From Planctomycetota bacterium (GTDB taxonomy: Bacteria; Planctomycetota; PLA2; JAEUHO01): a stretch of 64,000 nucleotides of DNA. The stretch covers positions 54,448 to 118,447 of the forward strand of contig JAJDEN010000036.1 in the NCBI GenBank assembly GCA_029259775.1, given 5' to 3'. The notes beneath the pieces are model-generated. The model saw nothing but the letters and a program-made list of their open reading frames with translations, was not told the origin of the DNA and searched no databases. This document shows, piece by piece, positions 16,105 to 25,416 of the stretch; positions within the stretch are counted from its first letter, which is position 1, and each line of letters opens with the position of its first letter. The position numbers and the translations under genes were made by a program.

Positions 16105-16572
16105 TCATTGCTCGGCGTCGTCCCCGTCGGGACGGGGCTCGTCAGGCATGTACATCCACGGGAACGGCTTGTCCGGCGACGCGTGGCGCTCGAGCTTCGC
16201 GTCGAAGCTCCACACCATGATCTCCATCACCGCGCCGGTGCGTGCCTCGTGGACGTGGCCGGCATAGGCGATCAGCTCACGCGGCGCGAGCACGGCGTGC
16301 AGGTGCACGAACGGGCGTCCATCGTCGGCGGCGACGGAGATGGTCCCCGTCATGTTGGCGATCTCCATCGGCTCCTCGAACTTGCGACGCAGGTACTCGC
16401 CCGACTCGGGATCGAGCCAGCTGATGACCGCGTGGCTGGTCGAGCCGATGCCGGTGATGTAGCCGGCCGTGATCTTCTCCTCGGAGGCGATCGTGCGCAG
16501 CGATGCCACGAGCTCGTCGCCTGGATCGAGGCGCAGCACGTAGCGCCCGGCACCCAGAGCGTGGTATCGCAT
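16105..16572 (-). CDS. PPC/DUF296 domain protein
   Basis: 155 aa. The single PPC (PCC) domain includes L-D-P-G-D-E-L-V-A-S-L, I-T-A-G-Y-I-T-G-I-G-S, E-I-A-N-M-T-G-T-I-S and H-L-H-A-V-L-A-P. Bacterial members are trimeric proteins of unclear function, sometimes called PD1-like DNA-binding proteins; plant relatives pair the domain with AT-hooks, which are absent here. The H-L-H and a later H-V-H could bind metal. It is divergent from the lipid kinase gene. Confidence 0.85.
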   Translation of the reverse strand: MRYHALGAGRYVLRLDPGDELVASLRTIASEEKITAGYITGIGSTSHAVISWLDPESGEYLRRKFEEPMEIANMTGTISVAADDGRPFVHLHAVLAPRELIAYAGHVHEARTGAVMEIMVWSFDAKLERHASPDKPFPWMYMPDEPRPDGDDAEQ

Positions 16573-16706
16573 GCGGTCTCCCTACCGAAACGCGGCAGTA
16601 CGCCGCGCCGACGGAAGACTAGTCGGCCGTTGGCTGGGGCACAAACGCGGCAGCCTCGCCCCCCCCTTTTCAGGCATATTGTCCGCCTCCGGAGCCCCAA
16701 CCACGC

Positions 16707-17609
16707 GTGAGGTACCACTTCGTCGTCAATCCGGCCGCCGGACGCCGTACGGCGGTACCGCTGGCAGACGAGATCAGCGCCGGCCTGCGGGCGGCGGGGG
16801 TCGAGACGACGCGCTACGTCACGACCTCGGCCGGGGACGCGAAGGCCCACGTGGCGGGGCTGGCGGCCGACGCCTGCGACCGCCTGGTCGGCGTGGGCGG
16901 GGACGGCACCCTGCATGAGCTCATCAACGGGCGCGGCGAAGGGACCCCTTGGCCGGTGGGCATCGTGCCGATGGGCACGGCCAACCTGGTGGGCCGCGAG
17001 CTGCGCATGCCGCTGAGCCGTCGCGCCGACCGCATCACGGAGCGGCTCCTGGCGAGCGCGCCCTGGGACGTGGACCTGCTGCGCGTGACCCAGTCCGACG
17101 GCACCGTCGAGCACGCCCTGGCCAACGTCGGCGCCGGGCTCGACGCGGAGATCGTGCATGCCATCTCGGATGTGCGCTCGGGATCCTCGGGCAGCGGCGG
17201 CTACACGCGCTGGCTCGGTCCGATCTGGGGTGCGGTCAGCACGTTCCGCTTCCCGGCCATGCGCGTCACGATCGATGGGCAGCGCACGTTCGCTGCCGCG
17301 GCCTGCATCGTGCAGAACGCGCACAACTACGGCGGCGTGTTCCGCCTCTCTCCGCGGGCGGCACTCGACTCAGGCAAGCTCGACGTGACGCTCATCCGCG
17401 CGCGCACGAAGCGCGACCTCATGCGTGTGCTGGCCGGCGCGCTCACGCGACGCATCGAGACGTTCAACGACGTGAAGATCGTGCGCGGCGAGCACGTACG
17501 CATGCGCTGCAGCCGTCGCGTCCGCTTGCAGGCCGACGGCGACCCCGCGGGGCGTACCGACGCGGAGATCCGCGTGCTGCCTGGGGCCGTGCAGTTGTTG
17601 CGGGCGTAG
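16707..17609 (+). CDS. Diacylglycerol/lipid kinase family protein
   Basis: 300 aa from GTG 16707, with a GGAG about 12 nt upstream. DAGK catalytic domain: N-P-A-A-G-R-R (8-14), V-G-G-D-G-T-L-H-E (63-71) for ATP binding, and P-M-G-T-A-N (87-92). Then the YegS/LCB5-like C-terminal beta domain with A-H-N-Y-G-G and L-D-V-T-L-I. It would phosphorylate a lipid alcohol (diacylglycerol or a sphingoid base) at the inner membrane. It is monocistronic and followed immediately by a hairpin. Confidence 0.88.
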   Translation: MRYHFVVNPAAGRRTAVPLADEISAGLRAAGVETTRYVTTSAGDAKAHVAGLAADACDRLVGVGGDGTLHELINGRGEGTPWPVGIVPMGTANLVGRELRMPLSRRADRITERLLASAPWDVDLLRVTQSDGTVEHALANVGAGLDAEIVHAISDVRSGSSGSGGYTRWLGPIWGAVSTFRFPAMRVTIDGQRTFAAAACIVQNAHNYGGVFRLSPRAALDSGKLDVTLIRARTKRDLMRVLAGALTRRIETFNDVKIVRGEHVRMRCSRRVRLQADGDPAGRTDAEIRVLPGAVQLLRA

Positions 17610-17630
17610 GAACGGGCCAGAGGCCCGTTC
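17610..17630. terminator. Stem-loop directly after the lipid kinase stop codon
   Basis: GAACGGGCC-AGA-GGCCCGTTC, a perfect 9-bp stem starting at the base after TAG. There is no T tract, so it may be Rho-dependent or only protect the 3-prime end. Confidence 0.5.
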
Positions 17631-17637
17631 CGGGTAG

Positions 17638-17716
17638 GGGCGGGGCTTGTCCCCGCCCGAGCGCGTCCCTTCTTTGGTCGGGACTTACCAGGTAGGGGCG
17701 ACCCTTGTGGTCGCCC
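17638..17716. repeat. REP-like palindromic repeat pair
   Basis: GGGCGGGG-CTTGT-CCCCGCCC (17638-17658) and GGGCGACC-CTTGT-GGTCGCCC (17696-17716), each preceded by GTAG. The same two units recur at 25473-25532, and the second type also at 63794-63814. Confidence 0.8.
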
Positions 17717-17733
17717 ACGTGGTTCGTGGGCGC

Positions 17734-17769
17734 GTGTCCGTGTCCGTGTCCGTGTCCGTATCCGTGTCG
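17734..17769. repeat. Hexanucleotide tandem repeat (GTGTCC)6
   Basis: Six 6-bp units; the fifth reads GTATCC and the sixth GTGTCG. It is intergenic, in the 268-bp gap between two convergent genes, and is likely variable in copy number. Confidence 0.85.
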
Positions 17770-17877
17770 GAGCGCACATGCACGTGGCAGGCCAGGGGAC
17801 GCGGAAGTCAACGTCGAAGTCAAGGTGTCCAGAGGCCATGCAACAGGACGTGAGATCGATCCGCGCGCCCCGCGCCG

Positions 17878-18735
17878 TTACGGCTGTCCCGCCGCATCCC
17901 GGATGCGGACGATGTCCGCGAGCAACGCCGGCACCGTCTCCATGACGAGCATGTTCGGACCGTCGGACTTGCCCTCGTCGGGGTTCTCGTGCACCTCGAG
18001 GAAGAAGCCATCCACGCCCACCGCCGAAGCCGCCCGGACGAGACCCGGCACCTCGGTGCGGTCCCCGCCACTCGTCGCGCCCTGGCCCCCCGGTCGCTGC
18101 ACGCTGTGCGTGCCGTCGAAGATCACGGGCCGGCCCATGGCACGCATGATCGGGAGCGCACGGAAGTCCACGACGAGGTTGCCGTAGCCGAACGTTGCGC
18201 CGCGCTCGGTGAGCATGAAGTTCTCGCAGCCCGCGTCTTCGAGCTTTCGGACGACCTGGCTCATGTTCTCCGGGGCCAGGAACTGGCCCTTCTTCACGTT
18301 GATGGCCTTGCCGGTCTTGGCGGCGGCAATCAGGAGGTCGGTCTGGCGGCAGAGGAACGCCGGTACCTGCAGGACATCGACGACCTCCGCCACGGGCGCG
18401 GCCTGCTCGGCCGTGTGGAAGTCCGTCAGGACGGCTACGCCGACCTCACGCCGCACCTCGGCGAGGATCTCGAGGCCCGCATCCATGCCGGGACCGCGGA
18501 ACGAATCGATGCTCGTGCGGTTGGCCTTGTCGAACGAGGACTTGAACGCGAAGTGGAAGCCGGCCGCCGCTGCGATGTCGCGCAGCTTCTCGGCATGGCG
18601 CAGCGCCATCTCGCGGCTCTCGATCACACAGGGCCCCGCGATCAGGAACGGCTTGCTGCCGTCGCCGACGACGAAGCCTCCGTCCGCGACGGCAGGAGCA
18701 CTGACACGACAGGGCTGGATGGAGGGACGGATCAC
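17878..18735 (-). CDS. kdsA: 3-deoxy-8-phosphooctulonate synthase
   Basis: 285 aa. It condenses phosphoenolpyruvate with arabinose 5-phosphate to give Kdo-8-phosphate, the first committed step of the lipopolysaccharide inner core. Motifs are I-A-G-P-C-V-I-E-S (33-41), F-K-S-S-F-D-K-A-N-R-T-S (64-75), D-G-T-H-S-V-Q and G-F-F-L-E-V-H-E-N-P-D. The Cys in G-P-C is present, as in metal-dependent enzymes. The start is a GTG overlapping the lysA stop (GTGA), so the two genes are coupled. kdsB lies 9 kb away. Confidence 0.95.
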   Translation of the reverse strand: MIRPSIQPCRVSAPAVADGGFVVGDGSKPFLIAGPCVIESREMALRHAEKLRDIAAAAGFHFAFKSSFDKANRTSIDSFRGPGMDAGLEILAEVRREVGVAVLTDFHTAEQAAPVAEVVDVLQVPAFLCRQTDLLIAAAKTGKAINVKKGQFLAPENMSQVVRKLEDAGCENFMLTERGATFGYGNLVVDFRALPIMRAMGRPVIFDGTHSVQRPGGQGATSGGDRTEVPGLVRAASAVGVDGFFLEVHENPDEGKSDGPNMLVMETVPALLADIVRIRDAAGQP

Positions 18736-20054
18736 GTGTGGCTCTCCTGCTCTCCGGCGGACGCGCCGAGCGACCGCAGCTTGGCGTCGGGTCGCTCGAG
18801 TCGAACGAGGTCGTCGTGGCTCTCGCGCTCACGTACGACCGCGTACTGATCGCCGTCCACGAGCACCTCGGGCGCGCGCGGCCGGTCGTTGTAGTTGCTC
18901 GACATCGTGAACGCGTAGGCGCCGACGCTCATGACACCGAGCACGTCGCCGCGTTCCACGGCCGGCAGCGGCCGGTCGACCGCGAGGAAGTCCCCCGACT
19001 CGCACACGGGCCCGACGATATCGACCGGCGCGGCGTCGGCTTCCGTGCCGAGCGCCGGCGGCGCGTCACCGCGGACGGGCCAGATGCGATGGTAGCCCTC
19101 GTAGAGACTCGGCCGGATGAGGTCGTTCATGCCCGCATCGACGATCACGAAGCGCTTGGCCCCGGAGGTCTTGCCGAGCACGACCTTCGTCAACATGACG
19201 CCCGCGTTGCCGACGATCACACGACCGGGCTCCATGATGAGGCGCAGGCCCAACCCCTCGAGCGCGGGCCGCACGGCCGTGGCGTAGTCCGCGAGATCGG
19301 GCGCATCCGCGTCGCGGTAGTAGATGCCGTAGCCGCCACCCATGTTGAGCCAGGCGAGGTCCGGCGCGTCAGGCTGCAGGCGCCTCGCCAGCGCGGCGGT
19401 TCGCTCGATGGCCACGCCGTAGGGCGCCACGTCGGTGATCTGGCTCCCGATGTGGCACTGGATCCCGCGCAGCTCGATGCCGGGCAGCTCGATCGCACGG
19501 CGCGCGAGCGCTTCGCCGCGCTCGAGGTCCACGCCGAACTTGTTTTCCTTCTTGCCGGTCGTGATGTAGCGGTGCGTCTTCGGGTCCACGTCGGGGTTGA
19601 CGCGGATCGCGACGCCCGCGGTCTGACCGACGTGGGCGGCAACCTCAGCGAGGATCTCGAGCTCGGCCTCGCTCTCGACGTTGAACATCAGGACACCGGC
19701 TTGCAGGCCCGCGGTCATCTCACGGACGGACTTGCCGACGCCGGAGAAGACGACCCGCGAGGCGTCGGCCCCGATCCTCTGGATGCGCTTGAGCTCGCCA
19801 CCCGAGACGATGTCGAAGCCGCAGCCCGCTTTGCGCAGGAGCCTGAGCACGGCGAGATTGCTGTTGGCCTTCACCGCGTAGCAGATCAGCGGGTCGAGGC
19901 CCTCGAAGGCCTCGCGCAGACGCGACACGTGATCGCGCATCGTGCTCGCCGAATAGACGAACGCGGGCGTACCGACCTCGGCGGCGAGTTCGTCCAGGGG
20001 CACCTGCTCGCACCAGAGCCGGCCGTCGTGATGGTCGAAGTGATCCACCGCCAC
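18732..20054 (-). CDS. lysA: Diaminopimelate decarboxylase
   Basis: 440 aa. PLP enzyme of fold type III that converts meso-diaminopimelate to lysine. The PLP lysine is K62 in Y-A-V-K-A-N-S-N. Other landmarks are the H-I-G-S-Q substrate/PLP loop, E-P-G-R, the V-C-E-S-G-D active-site segment contributed by the dimer partner, and a C-terminal A-Y-A-F-T-M-S-S-N-Y-N. It is upstream of and overlaps kdsA by 4 nt, pairing murein/lysine and Kdo supply. Confidence 0.95.
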   Translation of the reverse strand: MAVDHFDHHDGRLWCEQVPLDELAAEVGTPAFVYSASTMRDHVSRLREAFEGLDPLICYAVKANSNLAVLRLLRKAGCGFDIVSGGELKRIQRIGADASRVVFSGVGKSVREMTAGLQAGVLMFNVESEAELEILAEVAAHVGQTAGVAIRVNPDVDPKTHRYITTGKKENKFGVDLERGEALARRAIELPGIELRGIQCHIGSQITDVAPYGVAIERTAALARRLQPDAPDLAWLNMGGGYGIYYRDADAPDLADYATAVRPALEGLGLRLIMEPGRVIVGNAGVMLTKVVLGKTSGAKRFVIVDAGMNDLIRPSLYEGYHRIWPVRGDAPPALGTEADAAPVDIVGPVCESGDFLAVDRPLPAVERGDVLGVMSVGAYAFTMSSNYNDRPRAPEVLVDGDQYAVVRERESHDDLVRLERPDAKLRSLGASAGEQESHT

Positions 20055-20087
20055 ATCATGCGGGGAGGCGGGCCTCCCCGGTAGCGA

Positions 20088-22178
20088 TCAGCGCGGGAAA
20101 GCCGCCGCGACGCCGGCATCGACCGGCAGGGTCGCGCCGGTGGTGGGCGTGGCCTCCGAGGCGAAGAACACCACGGCGCGGCCCACGTGCTCGGCCGTGA
20201 CCGCCACCTTGAGCAGGCTGCGGTCGCGGTAGTAGGCCCGGAGCCCCTCGGGATCCAAGCCGCGCGCCTGCATGCGGCCCGGGCCGACCTCGGCCCAGAG
20301 GCCGCTCGGCACGTCGTCACCGAAGACGGCATCGGCATTGATCATGTTGACGCGCACGCCGAGCGGCGCGAACTCCAGCGCGGCAATCTTGCCCAGCTGC
20401 GCGGCGCCGGCCTTGCTCGCCGAGTAGGCGCCGAACTGCGCACCTGGTGCGAAGACGTTCTTGCTCGCCTGAAGCACGACGGAGCCGCCTGTACCCTGCT
20501 GCTCGAAGAGCCGGGCGGCCGCGCGCAGCACCGTCATCGTGCCCGTGAGGTTGACGTCGACCACCCGCCGGAAGTGATCGTCGTCCATGTCCTTCAGCGT
20601 GCTGACATGCGCGATGCCCGCGTTGGGCACCAGCACGTCGAGGCCACCGAAGTGCAGCACGCACGCGCGGAATGCCGCGTCGACGGACGCGGTGTCGGTG
20701 ACGTCAAGCGTCGTCGCTTCGAGCGCGGCATTGCCGTACTGCTTGCGCAGCAAGCCGGCCGCGCGCTCGAGGCCCTCGGCGTCGACGTCGGTGAGCATGA
20801 CGTGCGCGCCGGCCTTCAGCAACTCGCCGGCAATGCCGTAGCCGATCGCACCCGCGCCGCCGGTGAGGAGCGCGACGCGCCCGGCCAAGGTCGCCGGCGC
20901 CTTGCTGCCCAACTTCGCCTGCTCGAGCGACCAGTACTCCATGTCGAAGAGTTCCGACGGCGGCAGCCCCTCGTAGGTGCCCAGCGCCGCGGCGCGCGAC
21001 TTCGAGCGCAGCGTGTGCTCGGCGAGGTCGCCCGCCACGGCCGCCGCCTTGCGGCTCGCGCCGAACGCGAAGATGCCCGCCCCTTCGACGACGGCGACGC
21101 GCGGATGCGGGTCGAGCATCGTGGGCGGCAACGTGACGCGGTGCTTGTTGGCTTCGAAGTAGGCGCGGTACTCGTCGGCGTAGGCGGCGATCCGCGCGCG
21201 CACGGCGCTCTCGTCGCGGGCCTCGGCCTCGGTGAGCACGAGGTAGCTGCCCTTGGTGCGGATCACGTGGTCGGGCGTCATGGGCCCGAGTTCGAGCAAC
21301 GCGCGGGCGTCGGCGTGACGGCTGAAGGCCACGAGGTCGTCGTCGCCGCGCCAGGAAGCGACGAAGCGCGTGAACCTCGCGTCCTCGCCCGGCACGGCGA
21401 GCGCGCCACGAATCGTCGGCAAGACGTCCGCCGCCAGAGCAGCAGCGTCCCCCCCACCGGAGGTCGCGACGGTCATCTGGGGTTTCGATGCGATGCGTTC
21501 CTCGCAGAACCGCTCGGCCTTGTCGACGAGGTCGACCATGCGCTCGTAGCTCGTGCGCGCGTCGTCGCCGAACGTGAAGAGGCCGTGCTTGAGCAGCACG
21601 ACGCCCTCGCACTCGGGGTTGGCGTCGTAGGCGTCGGCCACGGCCTTGGCGAGCGGAAAGCCCGGCATGATCCACGGCAGCACGGGGATGTCTTCGCCGA
21701 ACGCCTCGCGGATCAGTTCCTCGCCGTTGGGCTGGTTGGTGAGCACCAGGATCGCGTCGGCGTGGCTGTGGTCGACGAAGCGGTGCGGCAGGAACGCGTG
21801 CAGCAGCGTCTCGACGGACGGCGTCGGCGCTTTGGCGTTCAAGAGCTGGATGCGGACCTGGTTGACCATCTCCTCGTCGGTCATGGACTCGCAGGCGCGC
21901 AGCTTGCGGAGCGGCTCAAGGCGCACAGCCGGCAGGCCCGCAGGCTCGATGTCGACGAGGTCCCACCCGCTGCCCTTGACGCAGATCACCTCGACAGGAT
22001 CGCCAAGGAGGTCGGGCACGGTCGTCTTGAGGGAGGTGTTGCCGCCACCGTGCAGCACGAGGTCTTCGTCGCGCCCGATCAGGCGCGAGGAGAACACCCG
22101 GAGGGCCAGGTCCTCTCCCTGCTCGGCGTAGCGGTCTACGAACGCGGCGGCTTCGTCATCGGTCCAGCGGCTCTGCAT
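20088..22178 (-). CDS. Bifunctional class II aldolase / short-chain dehydrogenase (RhaD-like)
   Basis: 696 aa. Residues 1-400 are a class II aldolase/adducin domain (H-G-G-G-N-T-S at about 43-49, V-D-H-S-H-A-D with metal His residues). About 430-696 is a Rossmann short-chain dehydrogenase (T-G-G-A-G-A-I-G-Y-G nucleotide loop, P-N-A-G-I-A, catalytic Y-S-A-S-K). The family splits sugar phosphates such as rhamnulose-1-phosphate and oxidises the resulting lactaldehyde. The true substrate is not evident because no sugar kinase, isomerase or transporter is adjacent. Confidence 0.88.
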   Translation of the reverse strand: MQSRWTDDEAAAFVDRYAEQGEDLALRVFSSRLIGRDEDLVLHGGGNTSLKTTVPDLLGDPVEVICVKGSGWDLVDIEPAGLPAVRLEPLRKLRACESMTDEEMVNQVRIQLLNAKAPTPSVETLLHAFLPHRFVDHSHADAILVLTNQPNGEELIREAFGEDIPVLPWIMPGFPLAKAVADAYDANPECEGVVLLKHGLFTFGDDARTSYERMVDLVDKAERFCEERIASKPQMTVATSGGGDAAALAADVLPTIRGALAVPGEDARFTRFVASWRGDDDLVAFSRHADARALLELGPMTPDHVIRTKGSYLVLTEAEARDESAVRARIAAYADEYRAYFEANKHRVTLPPTMLDPHPRVAVVEGAGIFAFGASRKAAAVAGDLAEHTLRSKSRAAALGTYEGLPPSELFDMEYWSLEQAKLGSKAPATLAGRVALLTGGAGAIGYGIAGELLKAGAHVMLTDVDAEGLERAAGLLRKQYGNAALEATTLDVTDTASVDAAFRACVLHFGGLDVLVPNAGIAHVSTLKDMDDDHFRRVVDVNLTGTMTVLRAAARLFEQQGTGGSVVLQASKNVFAPGAQFGAYSASKAGAAQLGKIAALEFAPLGVRVNMINADAVFGDDVPSGLWAEVGPGRMQARGLDPEGLRAYYRDRSLLKVAVTAEHVGRAVVFFASEATPTTGATLPVDAGVAAAFPR

Positions 22179-22214
22179 GCCGCCGGTTGTATCCGTTCGG
22201 GGACGAGAATGCAG

Positions 22215-23108
22215 CTAGATCGTCGCGGCCTTCGGCTTGCGAATGGCGGTGAAGGTCGGCGCCTTCTTCTTCTTGCGCTCGGCAGGCTCGGCGAGCTTGT
22301 CGAGGTGCGCCTTGAGCTTCTTGAGCGTCTTCGTGTGGATCTGGCACACGCGGCTCTCGGAGATGCCCATGACGCGGCCGATCTCCTTCATCGTGAGGCC
22401 CTCGTGGTAGTAGAGCGCGATCACGGTGCCCTCGTTCTTGAGCAGCGTGGACACGAGCGCACGGGCGAGGTCCCGCGAGACGAGCTTCTCGAACGGCAGC
22501 TCGCTGCCGCGGTCCATCAGGGCGTCGAGCTTGCGAAGACTGCGCGAGTCGTCGTCGTTGTCGTCGTGCTGGGCCAGCGTGTAGACGCTGGTGAGGTTGG
22601 ACTCACGCCGGAGCTTCTCGGCCTCGGCGGTCGTGATCTTCAGGTAGCCGGCCATCTCGTGGTTGCTCGGCTCGCGGCCCATGCGCTTGCGGAGGTGCAA
22701 GATGGCCGCGTTGTAGGTGCCCGCGCGGTTGCGCACGAGGCGCGGGACCCAGTCCTGGGCGCGGAGCTCGTCCAGGATGGCGCCGCGGACACGCGTGGCG
22801 CAGTAGGACTCGAACGGCGTCCCCCGCTCGAGGTCGTAGTTGTCGATGGCCCGCATCAGGCCGAAGACGCCGGCGCTGCGCAGGTCCTGGACGTCGATGG
22901 AACGGGGCAGGCGGGCCGCGATGCGGTTCCCGATCACCTTCACCAGGTAGTGGTAGGTCTCCACGAGCTGGTTCCTGAGTACGACATCGCCCGACGCCTT
23001 GTAGGCCGTCCAGACCGCGCTCATATCGGGCCCCTTGCGGCGCCTGCGACGAGGCGCAGCGCGGGTCCGGGGGGAATTGGCATCGGTAGCTGCAAGAATG
23101 GGACTCAT
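22215..23108 (-). CDS. RNA polymerase sigma factor, FliA/WhiG-like sigma-70
   Basis: 297 aa from ATG 23108, which has GGAGG 5 nt upstream. A basic N-terminal tail (R-R-R-R-R-K, about 20-27) precedes sigma region 2 (D-V-Q-D-L-R-S-A-G-V-F-G-L-M-R-A-I-D-N-Y-D and P-F-E-S-Y-C-A-T-R-V-R-G-A-I-L-D-E-L-R), a FliA/WhiG signature. Region 3 (G-R-E-P-S-N-H-E-M-A) and region 4 HTH (L-T-M-K-E-I-G-R-V-M-G-I-S-E-S-R-V-C-Q) follow, then a Lys-rich tail. FliA-type factors direct flagellar or developmental genes, but no flagellar genes are seen here. It is divergent from glyQS. Confidence 0.92.
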   Translation of the reverse strand: MSPILAATDANSPRTRAAPRRRRRKGPDMSAVWTAYKASGDVVLRNQLVETYHYLVKVIGNRIAARLPRSIDVQDLRSAGVFGLMRAIDNYDLERGTPFESYCATRVRGAILDELRAQDWVPRLVRNRAGTYNAAILHLRKRMGREPSNHEMAGYLKITTAEAEKLRRESNLTSVYTLAQHDDNDDDSRSLRKLDALMDRGSELPFEKLVSRDLARALVSTLLKNEGTVIALYYHEGLTMKEIGRVMGISESRVCQIHTKTLKKLKAHLDKLAEPAERKKKKAPTFTAIRKPKAATI

Positions 23109-23630
23109 TGGGCCTCCGCTCCCACGCCTCTCGTTCAAAGCGACGTCCGCGGTCGATCCTGCCCCTGCCTGCGGAGACCTCAAAGACCAAAACTGTTGGC
23201 ACATATAGACTTACGTTCATCGACGCCCAGGGGTGACAACCACCAGGGCTCGCGTAGAGCGCGGCAAAATGGGCCCTGTCACCACAACATCTTGTGGGGC
23301 TAACAACACTACTACACAACGAGAAAAGCCCGTCGCGACTCCGTCACGGCGCCTGCAACGTGGCAGAAGCGCCTGGTTTCAACGGAGCGAGCGGGTCGCA
23401 GGAGCGGTCGTCGGATGAGTCGAGGGAGGCGGAGGCCTTGCCCTGTCCCTTGGTGTAGCAAACGGCACCGACAGCCCCTGGCTTGAAGGGAATCCGGCGC
23501 TCATCAAGACGTCCGCGCGCGAACTGCCCCAGGAGGCCGCTACCCGGCCCTGACGGGTCATCAGCGTGTCCTCGGCGTACAACGCGCCCTCCCCCAGCGC
23601 GGCACGCCAACCGTGCGGAAAGGATGTCCT
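23109..23630. other. 522-bp divergent intergenic region, sigma factor to glyQS
   Basis: No gene. A less GC-rich block at 23180-23330 includes TTGGCACATATAGACTT and a hairpin CCACAA-CATC-TTGTGG at 23282-23297. It must hold promoters in both directions, but I cannot assign boxes with confidence. Confidence 0.5.
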
Positions 23631-24968
23631 ATGACCGACCACATGGAACGCGTCGTCGCCCTGAGCAAGCGACGTGGCTTCGTCTTCCCCTCCTCCGAGA
23701 TCTACGGCGGCCTGCAGGCCACGTACGACTACGGCCCGGCCGGCGTCGAGTTGAAGCGCCTGATCAAGGACGACTGGTGGCGCGACATGGTGCGCGAGCG
23801 CGAGGACGTCGTGGGCCTGGACGCGTCCATCCTCATGGCCGCGCGCGTCTGGGAGGTCTCCGGTCACGTCGCGGGCTTCAACGACCCGATGGTCGACTGC
23901 AAGACGTGCAAGGGCCGCTTCCGCGAGGACAAGCTCGAGGGCTCCGTCTGCTTGAAGAAGAAGGGCAAGACGCCGCTCGAGTGCGGTGGCGAGCTGACGG
24001 AGCCGCGCCTGTTCAACCTGATGTTCAAGACGAAGGCCGGCCCCATCGACGAGGACGCGGCGACGATCTACCTGCGCCCCGAGACGGCCCAGGGCATCTT
24101 CGTCAACTTCAAGAACGTCATGGACTCGACGCGCGTGAAGATTCCCTTTGGCGTGGCGCAGCAGGGCAAGGCCTTCCGCAACGAGATCGTGACGGGCGGG
24201 CAGATCTTCCGCATGCGCGAGTTCGAGCAGATGGAGATGGAGTTCTTCTGCGCACCGGGCACCGACGAAGAGTGGCACGAGTACTGGCAGGCCGAGCGCC
24301 TGCGCTGGTGGCAGGACCTCGGCGTGCGCAAGGCCAAGCTGCGTATCCGCCCGCACGGCAAGGACGAGCTCGCCCACTACGCGCGCGGCTGCGGCGACAT
24401 CGAGTACGAGTACCCGTGGGGCTGGGACGAAGTCGAGGGCGTTGCGAACCGCGGCGACTACGACCTCAGCCATCACCAGGAAGGCTCCGGCCGTGGGCTC
24501 GCCTACCGCGATGACGAGAAGAAGGCGTGGGTCGTCCCCTACGTCATCGAGCCCTCCGGTGGTGTCGATCGCTGTTTCCTCACCGTCCTCTGCGACGCGT
24601 ACGAGGAAGAGGTCAAGCCCAACGGCGAGACGCGTACCGTCCTGCACCTGCACCCGAAGCTCGCACCGACGCAGGTGGCGATCTTCCCGCTGGTGAAGAA
24701 GCTCGGGATGCCCGAGAAGGCGCAGGAGATCTACGCGGATCTCAAGACGCGCTTCCGCTGCCTCTACGACCAGGCCGGCTCGATCGGCAAGCGCTACGCG
24801 CGCAACGACGAGGTCGGCACGCCGTTCTGCGTGACGGTCGACGGCGACTCGATCGAAGACGGCACCGTCACCGTGCGCCACCGTGACTCGCTCGAGCAGG
24901 AGCGTGTGCCTGCCGAGAACCTCGCTGCGTACCTGGGTGATGCCATGGCGGCGTGGACGCGGGAGTAG
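23631..24968 (+). CDS. glyQS: Glycine--tRNA ligase (alpha2 type)
   Basis: 445 aa. Class II synthetase of the single-chain dimeric type. Motif 1 region S-S-E-I-Y-G-G-L-Q-A-T-Y-D-Y-G-P; motif 2 R-N-E-I-V-T-G-G-Q-I-F-R-M-R-E-F-E-Q-M-E; motif 3 G-V-D-R-C-F. A cysteine-bearing insertion (C-K-T-C and a later E-C-G-G-E-L) could bind zinc. The anticodon-binding domain includes L-A-P-T-Q-V-A-I-F-P-L. ATG 23631 has AAGGA 8 nt upstream; a GTG six codons earlier is less likely. Followed after 7 nt by a small lipoprotein gene. Confidence 0.95.
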   Translation: MTDHMERVVALSKRRGFVFPSSEIYGGLQATYDYGPAGVELKRLIKDDWWRDMVREREDVVGLDASILMAARVWEVSGHVAGFNDPMVDCKTCKGRFREDKLEGSVCLKKKGKTPLECGGELTEPRLFNLMFKTKAGPIDEDAATIYLRPETAQGIFVNFKNVMDSTRVKIPFGVAQQGKAFRNEIVTGGQIFRMREFEQMEMEFFCAPGTDEEWHEYWQAERLRWWQDLGVRKAKLRIRPHGKDELAHYARGCGDIEYEYPWGWDEVEGVANRGDYDLSHHQEGSGRGLAYRDDEKKAWVVPYVIEPSGGVDRCFLTVLCDAYEEEVKPNGETRTVLHLHPKLAPTQVAIFPLVKKLGMPEKAQEIYADLKTRFRCLYDQAGSIGKRYARNDEVGTPFCVTVDGDSIEDGTVTVRHRDSLEQERVPAENLAAYLGDAMAAWTRE

Positions 24969-24975
24969 TGCGGAC

Positions 24976-25416
24976 GTGAGAGTCACCGGGGTCGTTGCCG
25001 TTGGAGTCGCTGCGCTCGGTGTCCTGCTGACGCTCAGCGCCTGCAGCACCACAGCAGGCCCGAGCTCGGGCTCGGAGTTGGCGCCGCTGCGCTTCCGTTC
25101 GATCCAAGCCAAGGTGCGCGACGTCCTGGCTGCCGCCTCACGTGGGGATGCGCGCGCGATTCGTGCGGAGCATGCCTCCGTCGGCGATGAGGGCATCGCG
25201 CTGATCCGCGCGCCGATCCCGGCGGCGGTGACGCGCATCGACGCGCCGCGCTACCTCGAGGGCCGCGCCCAGTTCGGCGCGGCGCTCAAGGCGTGGGTGA
25301 TCGCGGTAGAGAGCGGATCGGACGCAGCGCTGTTCGCCGCGACCCGATCGCTCGACGACGCCGTACGCGGCTGGATCGACGCGACGCTGGGCCGGGAGCC
25401 TGAGACGAGCCTGTAG
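24976..25416 (+). CDS. Small lipoprotein of unknown function
   Basis: 146 aa from GTG 24976, 7 nt after glyQS and so probably co-transcribed. The signal peptide ends in the lipobox L-S-A-C. The remainder is helical and Ala-rich, with two roughly similar segments (R-D-V-L-A-A-A-S-R-G-D-A-R-A-I and W-V-I-A-V-E-S-G-S-D-A-A-L-F-A). No known domain. Confidence 0.7.
   Translation: MRVTGVVAVGVAALGVLLTLSACSTTAGPSSGSELAPLRFRSIQAKVRDVLAAASRGDARAIRAEHASVGDEGIALIRAPIPAAVTRIDAPRYLEGRAQFGAALKAWVIAVESGSDAALFAATRSLDDAVRGWIDATLGREPETSL

Noticed and set aside
23190..23215. TTGGCAC sequence as a sigma-54 promoter
   Set aside because: The required TTGC-type -12 box at the right spacing is missing.
20187..23303. 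1038-codon plus-strand frame across three minus-strand genes
   Set aside because: Spans three recognised genes and their gaps without any domain of its own.
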